Source of the DNA: Okeania sp. SIO2B3
GTDB lineage: Bacteria > Cyanobacteriota > Cyanobacteriia > Cyanobacteriales > Microcoleaceae
Length of the DNA stretch: 64,000 nucleotides
NCBI RefSeq assembly: GCF_010672525.1
Contig: NZ_JAAHGH010000016.1
Coordinates: forward strand, 49,981-113,980
Direction: 5' to 3'
In this document: piece after piece, positions 11,160-18,864 of the stretch
How positions within the stretch are numbered: the first letter of the stretch is position 1
Layout of the letters: every line of letters begins with the position of its first letter
Notes under the pieces: generated by a model
What the model saw: only the letters and a program-made list of their open reading frames with translations
Told to the model about the DNA's origin: nothing
The model's database searches: none
Program-made: the position numbers and the translations under genes

Positions 11160-11322
11160 TTAGAGCTGATTTATTAACTGAGCTGTTTGCGCAGCATTCC
11201 GCAGGAAAACTCTTATGCTATCTAGGTCTCATAAATTTCTACTTTACTGGCCGACAATCGGTAAAACCTTTGTTCTGTAAGAAATTCAGCCTCTTAATAT
11301 TTACTTGATAAATCAGCTCTTA
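11160..11322. mobile_element. Small MITE with AGAGCTGATTTAT inverted ends
   Basis: The left end TTAGAGCTGATTTAT and right end ATAAATCAGCTCTTA are near-perfect inverted repeats about 160 bp apart. The interior carries the GTTTGCGCAGCATTCCGCAG segment common to the GTAAGCATT MITE family and no ORF. A related end (TTAGAGCTGATTCATAA) is seen near 3740. It lies just upstream of the 11381 gene and may contribute to its leader. Confidence 0.55.
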
Positions 11323-11380
11323 GAAAAACTAATGTTAAAATCATGATATTTTTCATTATCAAAGCTATATTTTTTTATTT

Positions 11381-11815
11381 ATGGAAGATTACCAAGCAGC
11401 TTTTTTAGAACGCTATTCTGATACAGAAATATTAGATAAATCAGGAAGAAAAATTGGAGCTATGCACTTTGGAGGTGTCACTATTGAGTGTTTATTAAAA
11501 GCAATGATTTTTGCTACTTTACCAAACAGTGCAACTAGAGAATGGAAAACAGATAACAATAATCCAGGACATACTTTTACTAATCCAGGACATAGCTACA
11601 CAGAAGCATTAAAACGACACAATAAACTTAAATCTAGAATTGATAAGTTTCCTCAAGTACGAAAGTGGTTGGATGAAATTGAAAACCCAATGGGTCAACA
11701 TTTTATAGATATACGTTATTTTGCTATTGAAGCTAATAATGTAAATTCTAAAAACTGGTTCAACACATATCAAAAGCTTATAGGATGGCTACAAAAACAA
11801 GCTACTACACTTTAA
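11381..11815 (+). CDS. Small HEPN-like protein upstream of KGGVGRT ATPase
   Basis: 144-residue hypothetical. Mostly helical by composition; GAMHFGGVTIECLLKAMIFA (residues 26-45) resembles the first helix of HEPN-fold proteins, and GHSYTEALKRHNKL (near 71-84) resembles their second conserved helix. A canonical RNase motif R-x4-6-H is not clear: the later RYFAIEANN has no matching histidine, so RNase activity is uncertain. It ends 19 bases before the ATG of the next gene and almost certainly shares its transcript. Small HEPN proteins are frequent partners of large ATPases in bacterial conflict systems, which is the main reason for the functional guess. Family assignment is tentative. Confidence 0.55.
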   Translation: MEDYQAAFLERYSDTEILDKSGRKIGAMHFGGVTIECLLKAMIFATLPNSATREWKTDNNNPGHTFTNPGHSYTEALKRHNKLKSRIDKFPQVRKWLDEIENPMGQHFIDIRYFAIEANNVNSKNWFNTYQKLIGWLQKQATTL

Positions 11816-11834
11816 TAAATTAAAGGAACTAAAA

Positions 11835-12023
11835 ATGCAAGAAAATTGGCAAGTATTACTAAAGCAAAATATTAAAAACCAATACGTTCAAAACTCTCAA
11901 GAATGGGTTGATGTAAATATTTCCACATCAGGTTTGCTCAATTTAACTTTAGTTAGCGATCGCTTTTTTGGTTGATCCATCCCTCATCGGAAAGAACAAA
12001 TTTCTAACTTATTAAAATCTCAA
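11835..12023 (+). pseudogene. Interrupted 5' end of the KGGVGRT ATPase gene (in-frame TGA)
   Basis: An ATG at 11835 with a strong ribosome-binding site (AAAGGAACT at 11822-11830) opens a frame reading MQENWQVLLKQNIKNQ and LLNLTLVSDRFFG, which stops at TGA (11973-11975, codon 47). Beyond the TGA the same frame continues without a break (SIPHRKEQISNLLK) into the 837-residue ORF downstream. 11835, 11973 and 12024 share one frame. The likely original protein was thus about 900 residues, with a small N-terminal domain in which VSDRFFG-x-S-x2-HR resembles the BolA pattern VSDxFxG-x-S-x3-R. A single base change from TGG (Trp) would explain the stop. It could be a nonsense mutation, a sequencing error or readthrough. 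Confidence 0.75.
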
Positions 12024-14537
12024 GTGCCTCATTTATCTCCTGGGTTTCTTTCCTTATATACACCTAAAGAAGCTGAATCATTAAATATTTCACCTCCACA
12101 AATTTCTGAGACATTCTCACCCAGTACTTGGCAAGATTTAGCTATTCAAGCGGCAAACCCACAAAATCAACCTCAACTACCTCAGAAAGAACCCAGTATA
12201 CCCAGAACAGTAACATTTTATTCTTTTAAAGGAGGAGTAGGAAGGACTACTGCATTAACTCATGTAGCCTCAATTTTAGCAATGCGAGGTCGTAAAGTTG
12301 TAGCTGTAGATTTAGATTTAGAAGCACCTGGGTTAAGTACGGCATTTAACCTTAAGAAAAACCCAAAATATGGAATAGTTGATTATTTTTACGAACGTTC
12401 TTATTTACCAGAAGGAATAGAACCCAGTATTTTAATTACAGACATATTTAGTGAAGTAAGAATACCTAATGCTACAGGGAGATTATTTGTTGTTCCTGCT
12501 GGATATCTTAGTCTTGATTATGTGTCTAAAGTTGACGATCTTCATGCCACAACTGTTATAGATGGAGATAAAAATATTTGGTCTATTTTTAAACAAGAAA
12601 TTCAAGAACAATTAAAACCAGATATTCTCTTAATTGACTCCAGAACTGGGATTAATCAATGGGGTGCTTTATCATTAATTCAAGCTGCTGATGAAGCAAT
12701 TATTTTTCTTTTCCCTAATGAACAAAATAAACAGGGAATAGAACTACTACTAGAATCTCTTCAAAGTCTGAAAAATCTATCCATTAATTTTGTTTTTTCT
12801 CCTGTACCTGATGTGACAAAGAGTGGTTTAGATAAAGTCAAAGAAATTTGGAATTTATTGCTTGAAAGTATAAAAAATAGAACAGATGAAAACTATGATA
12901 ATGATGAAGAGGATTTAAACACAAATAATGAGCAACCAGAAAATGATGAATTATTAGTAATTCCTTATCTTCAACCAATTGCCTTTGCTGATAGCTATCC
13001 CATACTAGAAATGCAAGATTACTATAGTAAAATTGCTAATCTAATTGATGAAAAAAATGATGAAATTCAACGCAGTAGTGTTTTAAATATTGTTGAACAA
13101 AGATGGCAAATTATTGAAAGTCTAGAGTTTCCTGAAGTAAATGCGGCCGATCAGAAGCAAGATTTAAGCTTATTGTTTCAGCGCACTACTGATTTTGAAA
13201 AATTTTTAGATGATACAACCTGCCTAATTCGAGGAAAAAAAGGAACAGGTAAAACTGCCCTATATTGGTTGTTTTTAAAACATCAAGAACTAGCTCAAAA
13301 ATTAGCTCACAGACGGTTAGATAATACTGTATTTTTATCAGGACATGGTAGATTTCAGGAAAGTAGACCAACTCGTGATGAATTTCAAATTATTCATCAA
13401 AATTTGCAGAAAAAGAATGGAACATGGGAAGCTTTTTGGAGAGCTTATTTACTATTTAGATGTTATCAGGAAGAATTACTGAAATTTCCCAGAGGTAATA
13501 AAGGTAAAAGGGGAAAGTTTACCGAGCTGAAAAAAATAATTAATAATTTACCAAAAGATACATGGCAGTCTGAATCAACTAAAGCTTTATTAGAATTATC
13601 TACTAACTCTCAACTCATACTTACAGTTAAAGATGCAGTAAATATTATTCTTAATCAAGAGGCAAAAGAAAAGTCTCAAAAATTATGGTTTCTTTACGAT
13701 GATTTAGATGAAGATTTTTCGGAAGCAGGAGAATTAAGACACAAAGCATTAACAGGATTATTTCAATTAGTTCAATCTTGTGATGCAAGTAGACTAACGG
13801 AAATTAGATTTAAAATTTTCTTGAGAGAAGATATTTGGAATCGTTTAAGTTTTGATAATAAAAGTCATTTTACTGGAAGGGATATTATTTTACAGTGGAA
13901 TCAAATAGACTTTTTACGTTTAGCACTTCGTCAAGCAATACAATCTCAAAATTTCAAGAATTTAGTTGATCGAGTTTATCCTGTTGCTGTTGAAAGTATA
14001 GATATAGCGAATGAAGAAGAGCTTGATAAAGCATTAGAATTACTTTGGGGAAGTCGTCGCAGAGGAGGAAATAGAGCGAAAAAAGTATCTCGATGGGTTT
14101 ATGAACGATTAACAGACTCAAGTGGCACGACTTTTCCTAGGAGTTTAAGTATATTACTTAAAGGAGCAAAAGAACAAGAACTAACTGATCAAGGAAAATC
14201 ATCAACTAAAATCCGTACAGAACGTTTACTTCAAGGAAAATCTCTAGAATCTGGATTAAGAAAAGCATCAGAAAAGCGATGTGAAGAAATTAAAGAGGAA
14301 TATCCCTATCTAATTAATTTTTTTGATTCCCTTAAGGGAAAATCAGCTTTTTTAATAAAAGAAGAATTACAAGAAATATGGAATAATTTACCAGATCAAG
14401 TTCTAGAAAATTTTGAAGAGTTTGTTTCTTTTTTAGGTGAAATAGGAATTATTGAATTCCGTGAAAAAGAAGGACGCTATAAATTTGTGGATATATATGT
14501 TTATGGTTTTGAAATGGATCGTCAAGGTGCAGTATAG
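12024..14537 (+). CDS. Large two-P-loop NTPase, KGGVGRT (ParA/MinD-like) plus AAA-like domain
   Basis: 837 residues from a GTG at 12024; the true N-terminus is probably at 11835 (see the preceding entry), since no ribosome-binding site precedes 12024. The first domain is a ParA/MinD-like deviant P-loop, FKGGVGRTTAL (residues 68-78), followed by VVAVDLDLEAPGLS and a Walker-B-like ILLIDSRTGIN (near 208). A second P-loop, RGKKGTGKTALYW (near 402), is paired with LWFLYDDLDEDF (near 553). The C-terminus (EFVSFLGEIGIIEF, RYKFVDIY) looks like a winged-helix tail. KGGVGRT ATPases are known as regulatory modules of bacterial conflict systems; together with the HEPN-like neighbour this suggests a defence or programmed-response pair. 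Function is inferred, not shown. Confidence 0.75.
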   Translation: MPHLSPGFLSLYTPKEAESLNISPPQISETFSPSTWQDLAIQAANPQNQPQLPQKEPSIPRTVTFYSFKGGVGRTTALTHVASILAMRGRKVVAVDLDLEAPGLSTAFNLKKNPKYGIVDYFYERSYLPEGIEPSILITDIFSEVRIPNATGRLFVVPAGYLSLDYVSKVDDLHATTVIDGDKNIWSIFKQEIQEQLKPDILLIDSRTGINQWGALSLIQAADEAIIFLFPNEQNKQGIELLLESLQSLKNLSINFVFSPVPDVTKSGLDKVKEIWNLLLESIKNRTDENYDNDEEDLNTNNEQPENDELLVIPYLQPIAFADSYPILEMQDYYSKIANLIDEKNDEIQRSSVLNIVEQRWQIIESLEFPEVNAADQKQDLSLLFQRTTDFEKFLDDTTCLIRGKKGTGKTALYWLFLKHQELAQKLAHRRLDNTVFLSGHGRFQESRPTRDEFQIIHQNLQKKNGTWEAFWRAYLLFRCYQEELLKFPRGNKGKRGKFTELKKIINNLPKDTWQSESTKALLELSTNSQLILTVKDAVNIILNQEAKEKSQKLWFLYDDLDEDFSEAGELRHKALTGLFQLVQSCDASRLTEIRFKIFLREDIWNRLSFDNKSHFTGRDIILQWNQIDFLRLALRQAIQSQNFKNLVDRVYPVAVESIDIANEEELDKALELLWGSRRRGGNRAKKVSRWVYERLTDSSGTTFPRSLSILLKGAKEQELTDQGKSSTKIRTERLLQGKSLESGLRKASEKRCEEIKEEYPYLINFFDSLKGKSAFLIKEELQEIWNNLPDQVLENFEEFVSFLGEIGIIEFREKEGRYKFVDIYVYGFEMDRQGAV

Positions 14538-14772
14538 AATATTTATATTAGGATGAAAAAATATAGTTGATAACCCAATTAAATAGCCTAATTCTATAGA
14601 TTCCTCCCATAAGAAGTACAGATATTAATAATTAAATTAAATATTTCCAGTGCGGGCATCTTGCCCGCGTGAGTTTACCTCACCAAGGTGGAATTAACTG
14701 TATATCTGCCAAAATTGTGGATTTAATATTCGTGAATTATCTCAATATTATGTATATGCCAAAATTGTGTAT

Positions 14773-15339
14773 TTAGTATTTTTGAAATCCTCTAAAAGGA
14801 AACTCATTACAAATATCCCACCGCTTACCATTATGAATTAATAAAGTTAACTGAGAAGCCATAAATTCAAAATGAAGCGATCGCTCTCGAAATTCTAACC
14901 AAGCTGCTCGAAAATTCGTTTTAGTTAAGTCTCGAAAAGCTACTGTTACATGAGGAGAAAAAGGGCGAATTTTAGAAGGGGGATGCACAATTCCTAAAGT
15001 AGTTTCTGTAAATCCAATTAAATCTTTTTGTATTTTTAATAGTTCTGGAGTTTTGACAACATTAATATAGATAACACGAGGTGGAAAAGCAGAAAACCCA
15101 GACAAAGTAATGGGAAAAGCAGAGCATTTTTGGGCACAAGTCTGTAAACACTCCTGCAAAACTGCTAAATTTTCAGTCGGCCATTTAAAAGGAGGCTGTA
15201 AAGTAATATGAGGCACCGATCTTAAAGCACGACTACTATTATATTTAGTAGCAAAATATTCCTTAATTTCCGTAACTTGGTTTTGAATATTTTCAGGTGG
15301 CACAAGAGCCACAAATAATAAACGTTTTGATTGACCCAT
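14773..15339 (-). CDS. thpR: 2'-5' RNA ligase family protein (RNA 2',3'-cyclic phosphodiesterase)
   Basis: 188-residue member of the 2H phosphoesterase superfamily. The two catalytic H-x-T/S-x motifs are present: PHITLQPPF near residue 45 and PHVTVAFRD near 128, spaced as expected for LigT/ThpR. Such proteins open RNA 2',3'-cyclic phosphates and can join tRNA halves by 2'-5' bonds in vitro. The symbol is given by motif and length, not by proven activity. It is divergent from the YCII gene, with only 23 bp between the starts. The 235-bp gap before it contains a GCGGGCATCTTGCCCGC palindrome (14651-14667) and no gene. Confidence 0.85.
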   Translation of the reverse strand: MGQSKRLLFVALVPPENIQNQVTEIKEYFATKYNSSRALRSVPHITLQPPFKWPTENLAVLQECLQTCAQKCSAFPITLSGFSAFPPRVIYINVVKTPELLKIQKDLIGFTETTLGIVHPPSKIRPFSPHVTVAFRDLTKTNFRAAWLEFRERSLHFEFMASQLTLLIHNGKRWDICNEFPFRGFQKY

Positions 15340-15362
15340 AAAATTAAAATTTAAAAAATAAA

Positions 15363-15629
15363 ATGCCTTGGTTTGCCAAAATAGAAAAAGGTATAGTCGA
15401 AAAAACCATATTTGACCAGTATGTACCAGCTCATAGAGCTTATGTCCAAGAATTAATTGCTAAAGGACATAAAGCTAAGAGTGGTTACTGGAAAAACCAT
15501 GAAGGAGGAATGTTACTATTCGAGGCCCAATCTATGGAAGAAGCCCAAAAAATAGTGGCCGAAGACCCTCTCATCAAAAATAATTGTGTCACCTATAAAA
15601 TTTATCAGTGGTGCATAGTTGCAGAATAA
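15363..15629 (+). CDS. YCII-related small protein
   Basis: 88-residue protein of the YciI-like dimeric alpha/beta-barrel type: residues 16-33 (ending VQELIAKGHK) give the conserved H-x2-YVQELIAKG helix, followed by GGMLLFEAQSMEEAQKIVAEDPL and the closing strand YKIYQW. Many cyanobacteria carry a protein of this length and sequence; no substrate is established. It ends 21 bases before the SRP RNA gene on the same strand, so the two may be co-transcribed. Confidence 0.8.
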   Translation: MPWFAKIEKGIVEKTIFDQYVPAHRAYVQELIAKGHKAKSGYWKNHEGGMLLFEAQSMEEAQKIVAEDPLIKNNCVTYKIYQWCIVAE

Positions 15630-15650
15630 AAAATTGTGTTATAGTAATAA

Positions 15651-15748
15651 GTGATTCGGACCAGCGCGACTATAACGCCTAAACCTTGTCAGGACCGGAA
15701 GGTAGCAGCAACACGGGATGCTTATGGTAGGCGTTGACTCCGGGTCAC
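15651..15748 (+). ncRNA. ffs: Signal recognition particle RNA (4.5S-type)
   Basis: Small bacterial-type SRP RNA, the scaffold for Ffh in co-translational membrane targeting. The invariant domain IV is present: GTCAGGACCGGAAGGTAGCAG around 15689-15708, with the GGAA tetraloop and asymmetric AGCAG bulge. The ends pair over ten positions (GTGATTCGGA at 15651-15660 with TCCGGGTCAC at 15739-15748, counting two G-U pairs), giving 98 nt. The inner stem AACGCCTA/TAGGCGTT supports the fold. A HEARO RNA begins at the very next base, so any native terminator has been displaced. Confidence 0.93.
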
Positions 15749-16156
15749 CCAACTTTGATGTCGGGAAGGGGTCTCCTGTTATACAAATGTTAACGGGAGG
15801 AGAATTGCCGACAAACAAATAAACCGCTTAGTGTCCACTTATAGCTTGCATTGTGTGCTTTTTTGTGTTATTGGTGATTAAATTAGGAGTAGCGGTAGTA
15901 CGCACCTGAAAGAACCATAAAAACAAATAGCGAATATGGGGTTCAATTCAGAAGTTAAGCGTTAACTCGTGAAAAGGTAAAACTCTTGAGGGAACTTTCT
16001 GGAGTACAGAACTGTTTAGTACAAGAAGGCGGTGGGTCTTGTCGTCTCTGTCTGCGGAGGGTTAAGTGGTTGCACTCCCTGTGAAACAGAAAGCCCGCGT
16101 CCGTGAGGTAGGGAAGCCTACATCATAATCTTTGATTTGATGTAGGAGAACGTCAC
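15749..16156 (+). ncRNA. HEARO / IscB omega-RNA-type element, ORF-less, copy 1
   Basis: About 408 nt closely matching the copy at 29237-29687. The conserved frame is a 5' stem GTCGGGAA ... TTGCCGAC enclosing GGGGTCTCCTGTT ... AACGGGAGGAGA, then GTAGCGGTAGTACGCACCTGA, CGTGAAAAGGTAAAACTC, AAGGCGGTGGGTCT and a terminal hairpin GCCTACATCA ... TGATGTAGG ending in GAACGTCAC. These are the features I know for HEARO RNAs (HNH endonuclease-associated RNA and ORF), now recognised as the guide RNAs of IscB nucleases. No IscB ORF is inside or beside it. One G-G mismatch in the 5' stem suggests some decay. It abuts the 3' end of ffs. Identification is from memory of the family consensus. Confidence 0.72.
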
Positions 16157-16178
16157 TTTAAAGGAGCCAGAATATATT

Positions 16179-16547
16179 ATGGATAATTTGGGAGGAATTA
16201 TTCAAAAGGCAGTTTATCTAGGAGTGGGATTAGCCTCTTATGCAGGAGAGAAAGCTAATCAGAAATTGGCTGAACTAAGAACGGAGACCCAAAAACTGGC
16301 AGATGAGATGGTTAAGCGTGGTGAAATGACTACGGAAGAGGGTCGTAAATTTGTCGAGGATATGATGAATAAGGCCATGCAACAGCCACCGGTAGAGGCA
16401 TCTCCAGACACGAGACCTAGTGAACCACGTCGTATAGAAATTCTTTCTGAGGATGACAGTTCATCAGAGTCAAACCAAGAAGTAGATAAGATGCGCCAAG
16501 AAGTGCATAAGCTACAGGATGAATTGCGTCGGCTACAAAAAGATTAA
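16179..16547 (+). CDS. Phasin-like coiled-coil protein
   Basis: 122 residues, preceded by AAAGGAGCCAG. An N-terminal amphipathic stretch (GGIIQKAVYLGVGLASYAG) is followed by long helices: KLAELRTETQKLADEMVKRG, the TTEEGRKFVEDMM segment typical of cyanobacterial phasin-family or PHA-granule-associated proteins, a proline/serine-rich linker (about 72-100) and a C-terminal coiled coil (QEVHKLQDELRRLQ). Phasins coat polyhydroxyalkanoate granules; no PHA genes are in this window, so a more general structural role is possible. It lies directly downstream of HEARO copy 1. Confidence 0.7.
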   Translation: MDNLGGIIQKAVYLGVGLASYAGEKANQKLAELRTETQKLADEMVKRGEMTTEEGRKFVEDMMNKAMQQPPVEASPDTRPSEPRRIEILSEDDSSSESNQEVDKMRQEVHKLQDELRRLQKD

Positions 16548-16625
16548 ATCTTCGGACAAAAATTAAGCTCTTCTCCAAGAGTTTAGACACCCTAAGTTTA
16601 AAGCAAAAAGTTCAAACATATAATA

Positions 16626-17051
16626 ATGGAAGACTGGTCAAAAAACTTGTTTGAAGTAATTGAAACTGCTGCTTTAGAAGTAGAAAATTTCTTCAATGAA
16701 ATGGCAGAAGAAGTTTCTGAAGTGCTTGATGATTGGGGAAAGTTTTCGGAGGAGATTACCGAAGAAATATGTACTAACTTTATTGTAGAGATAGATGAGT
16801 ATCTAAATGATTTAATCGACCCTATTATCGAAGTATATCTGGACTTAGATTTTGATGTGGGAGGGGAAGATATAGACTATTTTGTGGATCGTGTAGAGCC
16901 AACAGTAGAAAAACATCCAGCTTGTAGGGGATGCAGCAATTATCATGGTCAAGTTTATGGCGGAAATTTATTAGTTTGTGGAATGCACCCTTATGGTGTA
17001 GAGGGGGAAAGTTGTCCAGACTGGGAATCAGATAATAGTAGTTTGAACTAA
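16626..17051 (+). CDS. Conserved cyanobacterial hypothetical with C-terminal Cys cluster
   Basis: 141-residue acidic protein. Residues 1-80 are predicted helical and very rich in Glu/Asp (EVENFFNEMAEEVSEVLDDW). The C-terminal third carries HPACRGCSNYHG, LVCGMHPYGVEG and SCPDW, i.e. four cysteines (two in CxxC, two isolated) plus histidines that could bind a metal or an Fe-S cluster. I recognise this as a pattern of cyanobacterial hypothetical proteins without known function. Same strand as the phasin-like gene, 78 bp downstream. Confidence 0.75.
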   Translation: MEDWSKNLFEVIETAALEVENFFNEMAEEVSEVLDDWGKFSEEITEEICTNFIVEIDEYLNDLIDPIIEVYLDLDFDVGGEDIDYFVDRVEPTVEKHPACRGCSNYHGQVYGGNLLVCGMHPYGVEGESCPDWESDNSSLN

Positions 17052-17515
17052 GCAAAAGCTATTTCAGTTATCAGTTATCAGTACCTCTGCAATAAAAAGG
17101 CTGAATATAAGGAATATTATCTTTTCCCTTGGTGATAATTTTAGAATCAAAATTTTATGATTAATTTAGTTGTAAATTAGAACTATTATAACTGAAATTA
17201 TTTTGACCATTAGAGTTAAGCTCTAAGCATTGAAAAAATTAGAAAGACTTGCGTAAGGGATAACTTTTACACTATAAATTTTTGGTGTTGGTGAAAAGAG
17301 GTATGATATCATGTCCGGAGCAGAGTGCCATAGAACTCTGTTCCGCGCTCCGCGACCAAAAAACTTTCTCCTTCTACTCCTCTTTCTTCTTCTTTCTTCC
17401 CCTCCTGGGAGGGGCTAGGGGTGGGTTGACTCCTGACTCCTGGGTAATTAAGATTAATATCATACACTAATTCACCAACGCCAATTTTTGACTTTTGCCT
17501 TGCGCGGAGTGCTAT
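17052..17515. other. Intergenic repeats before rsmI
   Basis: No gene supported. It contains a short heptamer tract (CAGTTATCAGTTATCAGT, about 17063-17081), a fragment of the TTATTCGGTAA repeat family (about 17088-17140) and the GC-rich palindrome CCCCTCCTGGGAGGGG (17400-17415). A short open frame at 17282-17470 is built from these repeats. Confidence 0.6.
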
Positions 17516-18355
17516 ATGAATGAAATAAATTTAGGGACTCTTTACATTGTTGGCACACCAATAGGCAATCTAGAAGATATAACATTTCGAGCAATTAAAA
17601 CCCTACAAACAGTAGACCTAATAGCAGCAGAAGACACTCGCCACACCAGCAAATTGTTACAACATTTTGATATCCAAACTCCACAATTAAGTTACCATCA
17701 ACATAACCAACAAAGTCGCATACCTGAATTAATCGAAAAATTATATCAAGGAAAAACAATTGCTCTAGTAACTGATGCTGGAATGCCAGGAATATCTGAC
17801 CCTGGATATGAAATAGTAAAAGCTTGTGTTGCAGCAAATATTTCCGTAGTACCAATACCAGGAGTTAGTGCAAGTATCACAGCATTAAGTGCTTCTGGAC
17901 TACCTACTGATAAATTTATATTTATCGGTTTTTTACCAAGCAAAAGTAAACAACGTCAACAAGACTTAGAAATTTTACCCAACTTACAAGAAACCATAAT
18001 TTTATATGAATCTCCTCATAAACTCAAACAAACCTTGGAAGATTTAGCTAAAGTATTAGGTAAACAGAGAAAAATAGTCTTAGCTAGAGAATTAACAAAA
18101 CTCTATGAAGAATTTTGGCGTGGTACAGTTGGACAAGCAATTATTTATTATCAAACTGAGCGACCAAGGGGAGAATTTACCCTGATTATTGCAGGAGCAG
18201 AACCAGATACGCCAGTAATATCAGAAGATACTATTAAAGTAGAATTACAAAAACTTTTAGAACAAGGAATTTCGCGATCGCAAGCTAGTCGCCAACTGGC
18301 GCATCAAACCAACCTATCCCGTCGCCACATTTATCAAATAGCTCTAAAATTATAA
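17516..18355 (+). CDS. rsmI: 16S rRNA 2'-O-ribose C1402 methyltransferase
   Basis: 280 residues from the ATG at 17516. RsmI methylates the 2'-O of C1402 in the decoding centre of 16S rRNA using S-adenosylmethionine. The tetrapyrrole-methylase fold is marked by LYIVGTPIGNLEDIT at the N-terminus, IAAEDTRHTSKLL (near 40) and ALVTDAGMPGISDPG (near 82), with IPGVSASITALSASGLP following. A TTG 21 bases upstream is in frame, but the ATG has GCGGAG six bases before it and yields the family's usual N-terminus. It is followed by GGAAGAAGGAAGAGG short repeats. Confidence 0.95.
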   Translation: MNEINLGTLYIVGTPIGNLEDITFRAIKTLQTVDLIAAEDTRHTSKLLQHFDIQTPQLSYHQHNQQSRIPELIEKLYQGKTIALVTDAGMPGISDPGYEIVKACVAANISVVPIPGVSASITALSASGLPTDKFIFIGFLPSKSKQRQQDLEILPNLQETIILYESPHKLKQTLEDLAKVLGKQRKIVLARELTKLYEEFWRGTVGQAIIYYQTERPRGEFTLIIAGAEPDTPVISEDTIKVELQKLLEQGISRSQASRQLAHQTNLSRRHIYQIALKL

Positions 18356-18864
18356 GGAAGAAGGAAGAGGGAAGAAGGAAGAAGGAAGAGGGAAGAAAGG
18401 TTATATGAAATATAAAAAAGAATGGGGTTGCACATTATGGAATGATACTGCCAAAAATAGGTGTTCGACTTTGACTAAAAAAAACCTAATATTAATCGTT
18501 CTAGCAATTATCAAATCCAAAATCTTTTTCATCAAAAATCTCAAATCATTCGTCACTGTGCAACGCCAAAAGAATGCTACGAATAATTTAGTTGGTTCAA
18601 AAACTTTAACTAGAAATATCGATTTGACTAAAAACACAGTTTTACTCTAATAAATGATACAGCGCTTCCCGCTGTGTATAGTGTTTATAGCTTACAGCAC
18701 TTTTGAGGAAGGGTGAGGTACAGTTGTAAGACTATTCTTATACTTCCTGTTCTCTGTTCCCTGTTCCCTGTTCCTTGTTCCCTAGGGCAATAAAACTTTG
18801 TACCTCTAAGACTCGAAAACTGCTGTAAAAAAGCAGAAGTCCTGATTAACTAAAAATTAAAATT
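18356..18864. other. Intergenic: GAAGAAGG repeats and a hairpin-ended repeat
   Basis: 18356-18400 is a (GAAGAAG)-type short tandem repeat. 18695-18830 has inverted ends ACAGCACTTTTGAGGAAGGG and CTCGAAAACTGCTGT around TCCCTGTTCC short repeats, a foldback element resembling those at 22073-22190 and 24578-24691. The 81-residue open frame at 18405-18650 has no recognisable features and is not called. Confidence 0.55.

Noticed and set aside
18405..18650. 81-residue ORF between rsmI and folC
   Set aside because: No ribosome-binding site, low-complexity Lys/Asn/Thr composition and no recognisable motif.
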